A stretch of 64,000 nucleotides of DNA from Nostoc sp. 'Peltigera membranacea cyanobiont' N6. GTDB taxonomy: Bacteria; Cyanobacteriota; Cyanobacteriia; Cyanobacteriales; Nostocaceae. Within the stretch, counting starts at the first letter, position 1. Each line of letters begins with the position of its first letter. The DNA lies in contig NZ_CP026681.1 in assembly GCF_002949735.1 (NCBI RefSeq), positions 5,486,001 to 5,550,000 of the forward strand, given 5' to 3'. The notes under the pieces were generated by a model. It worked only from the letters and a program-made list of their open reading frames with translations. It was not told the origin of the DNA and did no database searches. Both the position numbers and the translations under genes were made by a program. Shown here piece by piece: positions 59,727 to 64,000 of this stretch.

Positions 59727-61223
59727 ATGGAAACCAAGCAAATTTGCGTGATTGGGGCTGGAATTAGTGGTCTGGTAACAACTAAAACTTTTCTCGAAGA
59801 AGGCTACGACGTTACTGTATTCGAGAAACAAAAAGGACTTGGTGGTGTTTGGGAACAATCTCGAAGTTACCCAGGATTAACAACCCAGAATACACGTGAC
59901 ACATATAGTTTTTCCGACTATCCCATGCCTGCATCATACCCAGAGTGGCCCACAGCAGAAGATATGCGGAATTACTTAAATTCATACGCCCAGAATTTTG
60001 GGGTTCTTGAGAGAATTCGCTTCCAAACGGAAGTTACCAATGTTTCCCGCAAAACTGGAGAACAACCAGGATGGGTAGTTACCATCAGAGTGAAAGATGG
60101 TAATGGCGATGAGACAAGAGAGGAAAAGCACGAATTTGACTTTGTACTAGTGTGCAATGGCACCTTCAGCATCCCGAAGTTACCTTCTTTGCCTGGTAGA
60201 GAAGAATTTGTCGCATCTGGAGGACAGTTAATTCATTCTACCGAATTTAACAATGCATCAATCATTGAGGGTAAACGGGTAGTAGTAGTGGGTTTTGGCA
60301 AATCTGCCTGCGATATTGCGACTTTGGGGGCAAACATAGCCAAAAAATCCAGCCTCGTCTTCCGTAAACCGATGTGGAAGGTTCCGAGATTTTTCCTGGG
60401 TTTAGTAAACCTGAAGTATATTTTATTAACTCGCTTTTCAGAAGCTTGGTTCCCCTACCGTCAGATGGGACGGGTTGAAAAATTACTACACACTCTGGGG
60501 AAGCCGCTAGTGTGGGCTTTCTGGCGCACTAATGAGATGCTGATACGCCTGCAATTCGGGCTTGATAGTTGCGGAATGTTGCCTGAACTACCTCTAAATG
60601 TGGTTAACTGTACCATTAGCATAGCTCCGCCAGATTTCTTTAAGTACGTCCACTCTGGTAAAATTCAGGCAATTAAAACAACCATTGCCAAGTTTATCCC
60701 TGATGGTGTGGAATTAGCTAATGGTCAGCAGTTGCAGGCAGATGTAGTAATTTTTGGGACAGGATTTACCCAAGAACTTCCCTTTCTCGAAGAACAATAT
60801 CGCCGACAGATAATTGATGAAGATGGTAATTTTAATCTTTATCGTTATCTGATTCATCCTAATATTCCCCAGATGGGTTTTGTTGGCTATAACAGCAGTT
60901 TCTATAGTCAGTTGACATCAGAAGTTGGTGCTTGGTGGCTACTAGAGTATGTCAAAGGCAATTTGTTATTGCCTTCGCCGTCAGCAATGTATCAAGAAAT
61001 GGCAGCAGATATCGACTGGATGAAAACTCAATACCATAGTGTTGTAGCGAAGGCGACATGCATCACTTCGTTTTCTTTGCGTTACACTGAGCAACTTATG
61101 GAAGATATGGGTGCAAATAATCAGCTTGGTGTCTGGAAGGGAATTTCACAGATTATGATGCCTGTGGATTTATCCCTCTACCACAAACTTCGACAGGAAT
61201 TAAAGTCGCAAAGACTAAAATAA
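59727..61223 (+). CDS. Flavin-containing monooxygenase
   Basis: 498 aa FAD/NADPH enzyme of the FMO or Baeyer-Villiger class that oxidises soft nucleophiles or ketones. FAD-binding GAGISG starts at residue 10 (QICVIGAGISGLVTTKTFLEEGYDVTVFEK), the second Rossmann motif is VVVVGFGKSACD (about 190), and an FMO-like SGGQLIHSTEF lies between. The C-terminal TGFTQELPFL is also typical. A MITE-like repeat ends 11 bp before the ATG, so its promoter must lie in or beyond that element. Substrate unknown. Confidence 0.9.
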   Translation: METKQICVIGAGISGLVTTKTFLEEGYDVTVFEKQKGLGGVWEQSRSYPGLTTQNTRDTYSFSDYPMPASYPEWPTAEDMRNYLNSYAQNFGVLERIRFQTEVTNVSRKTGEQPGWVVTIRVKDGNGDETREEKHEFDFVLVCNGTFSIPKLPSLPGREEFVASGGQLIHSTEFNNASIIEGKRVVVVGFGKSACDIATLGANIAKKSSLVFRKPMWKVPRFFLGLVNLKYILLTRFSEAWFPYRQMGRVEKLLHTLGKPLVWAFWRTNEMLIRLQFGLDSCGMLPELPLNVVNCTISIAPPDFFKYVHSGKIQAIKTTIAKFIPDGVELANGQQLQADVVIFGTGFTQELPFLEEQYRRQIIDEDGNFNLYRYLIHPNIPQMGFVGYNSSFYSQLTSEVGAWWLLEYVKGNLLLPSPSAMYQEMAADIDWMKTQYHSVVAKATCITSFSLRYTEQLMEDMGANNQLGVWKGISQIMMPVDLSLYHKLRQELKSQRLK

Positions 61224-61234
61224 TTCGTAATTCG

Positions 61235-61933
61235 TTAACCTGACTCCACTGTAGAAGCACCGAAACGATAGCCTTTGCCGTAGACTGTGTGAATCAGCGC
61301 AGTTTCTCTACCTACCTCAATCTTACGGCGCAGCAAACGAATTAAGGCTGCAATCACATTACTGCTGGGTTGTTCTGACTCTTGCCACAAATTATGCATA
61401 ATTTGGGCATGAGTCATTAGTTGTCCCGTGTGTTCCATAAAATATTGCAGCAACTGACTTTCTTTTTGCGATAACTCAATTATTCTTCCTTGGCGATAGG
61501 CGACTTGATTTTCACAATCGAGTTCTAAATCAGCGACGGTTAAACGTCCGGTGGTGGTTTCATAGGTTTGGGAACCGGAACGACGCAATAAAGCCCGGAC
61601 TCTGGCTAGTAACTCCCGCAGTTCAAAGGGTTTAACTAGATAGTCGTCAGCACCAGCATCTAAACCTTGTACGCGGTCATCTAGAGTATCCTTAGCTGTG
61701 AGAAACAGTACAGGAGTAGTTTTGCCTTGTCGTCGCAATTGCTGACAAATCTCTAACCCCGTTTTTCCTGGCAGCATCCAATCTAAAATTAGTAGGTCAT
61801 AACTGCCTGCTTGTACATATTCGTTGCCACTTGTGCCATCGTAAGCGGCATCCACAATGTAACCCTCACGAGTTAACAAGCGACTCAAGGGTTCAGTTAG
61901 TTCAACTTCATCATCAACTAATAAAATTCTCAT
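61235..61933 (-). CDS. OmpR-family response regulator, RppA-like
   Basis: 232 aa. Receiver domain with DD at 7-8, phosphoacceptor Asp51 in LLILDWMLPGKTG and Lys101 in YLVKPFELREL. A C-terminal winged-helix DNA-binding domain (about 125-228) has LSQKESQLLQYFMEH and HTVYGKGYRF. It resembles cyanobacterial RppA, which links redox or light signals to photosynthesis genes, but the partner kinase gene (rppB type) is not adjacent. It is convergent with the monooxygenase (11-bp gap) and diverges from hisG. Confidence 0.88.
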   Translation of the reverse strand: MRILLVDDEVELTEPLSRLLTREGYIVDAAYDGTSGNEYVQAGSYDLLILDWMLPGKTGLEICQQLRRQGKTTPVLFLTAKDTLDDRVQGLDAGADDYLVKPFELRELLARVRALLRRSGSQTYETTTGRLTVADLELDCENQVAYRQGRIIELSQKESQLLQYFMEHTGQLMTHAQIMHNLWQESEQPSSNVIAALIRLLRRKIEVGRETALIHTVYGKGYRFGASTVESG

Positions 61934-61999
61934 GCTGCTGTGGTAAGCATATAGAGATATTATTCAACTGCTAGAACGCCAAGGATATTAAGAAAAAGA

Positions 62000-62644
62000 A
62001 TGCTGACTGTTGCATTGCCAAAAGGGGAACTCCTTAAAAATAGCATCCGCCTGCTACAATCTGTGGGATTAGATTTTAGCGCTTTTTTAGATTCAGGAAC
62101 TCGCCAACTTCAAATTCCCGATCCTAAGGGACTTGCAAAAGCTTTGTTGGTACGGGCGCAGGATGTGCCTGTTTATGTAGAATATGGTCAAGCACAACTG
62201 GGTATTGTCGGCTACGATGTGTTGCGGGAGAAGCAGCCGCAAGTTGCCCACTTGGTAGATTTGCAGTTTGGAGATTGTCGGATGTCTGTGGCGGTAAAAG
62301 CATCGAGTTCTTACCGATCGCCTTTAGATTTACCACCACATGGTAGAGTTGCTTCAAAATATGTGAATTGCGCTCGTGAATATTTCCACAGTCTAGATTT
62401 ACCTGTAGAAATAGTCCCGTTGTATGGTTCAGTGGAATTAGGCCCGATTACTGGAATGTCAGAAGCGATCGTGGATTTAGTTTCTACAGGGCGAACTCTG
62501 CGCGAAAATGGTTTGATTGAAATTGCTACTCTCTATGAAAGCACGGCACGGTTGATTGCCCATCCTCTAAGTTACCGTCTAAATACAGGTAATCTCAGTG
62601 ATGTGATTTCCAAGCTGCGGGAAACAGTTTTGATAAAGGTTTAA
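62000..62644 (+). CDS. hisG: ATP phosphoribosyltransferase, short form
   Basis: 214 aa. First step of histidine synthesis. The short form lacks the C-terminal regulatory domain and normally needs HisZ as a partner (not in this window). Family blocks: MLTVALPKGELLKNSIRLL, VRAQDVPVYVEYGQAQLGIVGYDVL, and the signature VPLYGSVELGPITGMSEAIVDLVSTGRTLRENGL. Divergent from the OmpR-type regulator with a 66-bp promoter gap; terminated by a strong hairpin. Confidence 0.96.
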   Translation: MLTVALPKGELLKNSIRLLQSVGLDFSAFLDSGTRQLQIPDPKGLAKALLVRAQDVPVYVEYGQAQLGIVGYDVLREKQPQVAHLVDLQFGDCRMSVAVKASSSYRSPLDLPPHGRVASKYVNCAREYFHSLDLPVEIVPLYGSVELGPITGMSEAIVDLVSTGRTLRENGLIEIATLYESTARLIAHPLSYRLNTGNLSDVISKLRETVLIKV

Positions 62645-62696
62645 TAGTTACAGCAGAAGTTAAAAGTCAGAAATCAAACTAAAGTTTTCATCAATG

Positions 62697-62731
62697 AAAT
62701 CATGATTTTGTTGATGAAAATCATGATTTTT
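62697..62731 (+). terminator. Intrinsic terminator after hisG
   Basis: AAATCATGATTTT and AAAATCATGATTT (imperfect, self-palindromic arms) are joined by GTTGATG and followed by TTTAT. About 52 bp after the hisG stop. Confidence 0.7.
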
Positions 62732-62892
62732 ATAACAAGACTAAATTTGTTTAAACTAGGATTAGTGCGATCGCAAAAGGACGACAAAATTTCCTGAACA
62801 GCCAGAGGCGGGGAAATGACTAAGAATTGTTAAAAAAGATTACGCTACTTTTGATCCAGAAATATTACACTTAGATTTCTTAATAAAAGTTA

Positions 62893-64000
62893 ATGAACGC
62901 TGGACATATTGATACAGAACTAGCGCGGCTAGAAGCCCTCCGCCAGTATCAAATTCTTGACACTGAACCCGAAAAAGCTTACGACAATCTTGCTCAGTTA
63001 GCGGCATTTATTTGCGATACTCCCATCTCTTTGGTAAATTTTATTGATGAAAACCGTCAATGGTTTAAGGCAAAAGTAGGTTTAGATGTATCAGAAATGC
63101 CCCGGTGTGTTGGATTGTCTTACCTTTGCCAAGAGCAACGTCAGGTTGTAGTGGTTCCTGATACCTTAGCTGATGAAAAGTTGGCCAATAATCCGGTAGT
63201 CACTGGCTATCCATACGTGCGATTTTATGCAGGTGTACCCTTAATTACCCCAAGGGGAGATATGCTAGGAACTCTGTGTGTAATTGACCAAGTTCCTAAA
63301 GAATTGAGCCAAAAACAAGTTGAAGCACTTGTGGCTTTGAGTCACTTAGTAATCGACCAATTAGAACTTAGGCGTTATGTAACTGAAGTATCTGAAGTTA
63401 CTGAAAAGCTAATAGCACAAGAGCAAGCAGCGAGAACCCGCACCAATAATCTTCTTGAAAGCATCACTGATGGTTTTTTTGCCTTAGATAAAAAGTGGCG
63501 ATTCACCTACATTAATGGTCAAGCAGAACGGCTGTTGCAAAAAAATCAAAATGAGCTTTTGGGTAAAAACATCTGGGAAGTGTTTCCAGAAATCATCGGC
63601 ACAACATTTTACCGTGAGTATCACAAGGCAATTTTAGAACAGGTGAGTGTGGAATTTGAGGAGTTTTATCCGCCACTAAACTGCTGGCTGCAAGTCCACG
63701 GTTATCCTGCAAAAGATGGCTTGTCTATTTATTTTCAAGACATTACTGAACGGCGGCGAACAGCAGAAGCATTACGGGAAAGTGAAGAACGCTGGCAATT
63801 AGCATTACATGGTAATAATGATGGCATCTGGGATTGGAACCTCAAGACTAATGAAGTGTTCTTTTCAACTCAGTGGAAAGAAATGCTCGGTTATAAAGAC
63901 GACGAAGTTTCCAACGGTTGGGATGAATGGATAAAACGAATCCACCCCGATGAGCGAGATTTGGTACTTCAAGCCTTCCAAGACCACTTTGCCAAGAAAA
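62893..64000 (+). CDS. GAF/PAS sensor protein, 5' part only
   Basis: Runs off the right edge; 369 codons are visible, open throughout. ATG at 62893, MNAGHIDTELARLEALRQYQILDTEPEK. Residues about 25-165 are a GAF domain (ICDTPISLVNFIDENRQWFKAKVGL, PRCVGLSYLC, VPLITPRGDMLGTLCVID), then a coiled-coil linker and PAS domain 1 (LLESITDGFFALDKKWRFTYIN ... DITERRRTAEALRESEERW), and the start of a second PAS (DGIWDWNLKTNEVFFSTQWKEMLGY). The missing C-terminus is probably a histidine kinase. No heme, bilin or other Cys ligand can be seen. Confidence 0.88.
   Translation, partial: MNAGHIDTELARLEALRQYQILDTEPEKAYDNLAQLAAFICDTPISLVNFIDENRQWFKAKVGLDVSEMPRCVGLSYLCQEQRQVVVVPDTLADEKLANNPVVTGYPYVRFYAGVPLITPRGDMLGTLCVIDQVPKELSQKQVEALVALSHLVIDQLELRRYVTEVSEVTEKLIAQEQAARTRTNNLLESITDGFFALDKKWRFTYINGQAERLLQKNQNELLGKNIWEVFPEIIGTTFYREYHKAILEQVSVEFEEFYPPLNCWLQVHGYPAKDGLSIYFQDITERRRTAEALRESEERWQLALHGNNDGIWDWNLKTNEVFFSTQWKEMLGYKDDEVSNGWDEWIKRIHPDERDLVLQAFQDHFAKK

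Noticed and set aside
1..64000. tRNA, rRNA, tmRNA genes
   Set aside because: I looked through the long spacers for clover-leaf arms and T-loop sequences and saw none; a covariance-model scan would be decisive.

Overview
The window is chromosomal DNA from a filamentous, probably heterocyst-forming cyanobacterium (Nostoc/Anabaena/Calothrix type). The evidence is very frequent GCGATCGC (HIP1) sites, tandem heptanucleotide repeats of the CCCCAAT and CATTTGT type between genes, and cyanobacterium-specific genes: pipX-pipY, sepF, Vipp1, a Ycf66 protein, a DivIVA-like Cdv3, CcbP, PEP-CTERM, and phylloquinone genes menB and menD. Most of the window is housekeeping in short mixed-strand operons. I saw no rRNA, tRNA, CRISPR array, prophage or complete IS.

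Layout. 0-8 kb: trpE, then pipX-pipY-sepF-proC (nitrogen/PLP signalling, division, proline) and a Ski2-like helicase. 8-15 kb: a probable metal (zinc) patch with a secreted Cys protein, a His-rich P-type ATPase, an exported protein of unknown function and a His-rich COG0523 GTPase that diverges from cysS, which encodes a zinc enzyme. 15-24 kb: tldD and tldE, Ycf66, cdv3 overlapping coaD, lgt, cobM, an unknown gene, a MIF-like tautomerase and rlmN. 24-33 kb: small proteins, uvrC, a CheY-like regulator, a PEP-CTERM protein, an aminotransferase and thioredoxin, with long repeat-rich spacers. 33-38 kb: tandem vipp1/pspA, a SPOR-like membrane protein, dciA-like gene and a Cys-motif protein. 38-45 kb: menB and menD bracket an accessory island holding a DUF2887 nuclease-like protein between 29-bp direct repeats and a restriction-modification locus with a small excisionase-type HTH gene. 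45-54 kb: a REC-PAS-GGDEF protein, acetyltransferase, ccbP, DUF1517 protein, glycosyltransferase, OXA-type serine hydrolase, thiS and thiE. 54-64 kb: a beta-helix protein, an unusual TetR regulator with an integrase-like C-terminus that diverges from a delta-9-type desaturase, a flavin monooxygenase, an OmpR-type regulator, hisG and the 5' part of a GAF/PAS sensor gene.

The most notable items are: (1) the TetR/degenerate tyrosine-recombinase fusion with two near-identical palindromes in its divergent promoter region; (2) the restriction-modification island, whose methyltransferase carries an A10 tract near its start; (3) two families of small inverted-repeat (MITE-like) elements, one with three copies carrying different hairpins and another ending 11 bp before a start codon; (4) heptad or minisatellite repeats that have entered reading frames (trpE, helicase, aminotransferase, menD); (5) a 91-bp coaD/cdv3 overlap containing a C8 run. 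Several starts were moved inward to ATG/GTG codons supported by family N-termini or a ribosome binding site. All function calls come from reading motifs, not from database searches.
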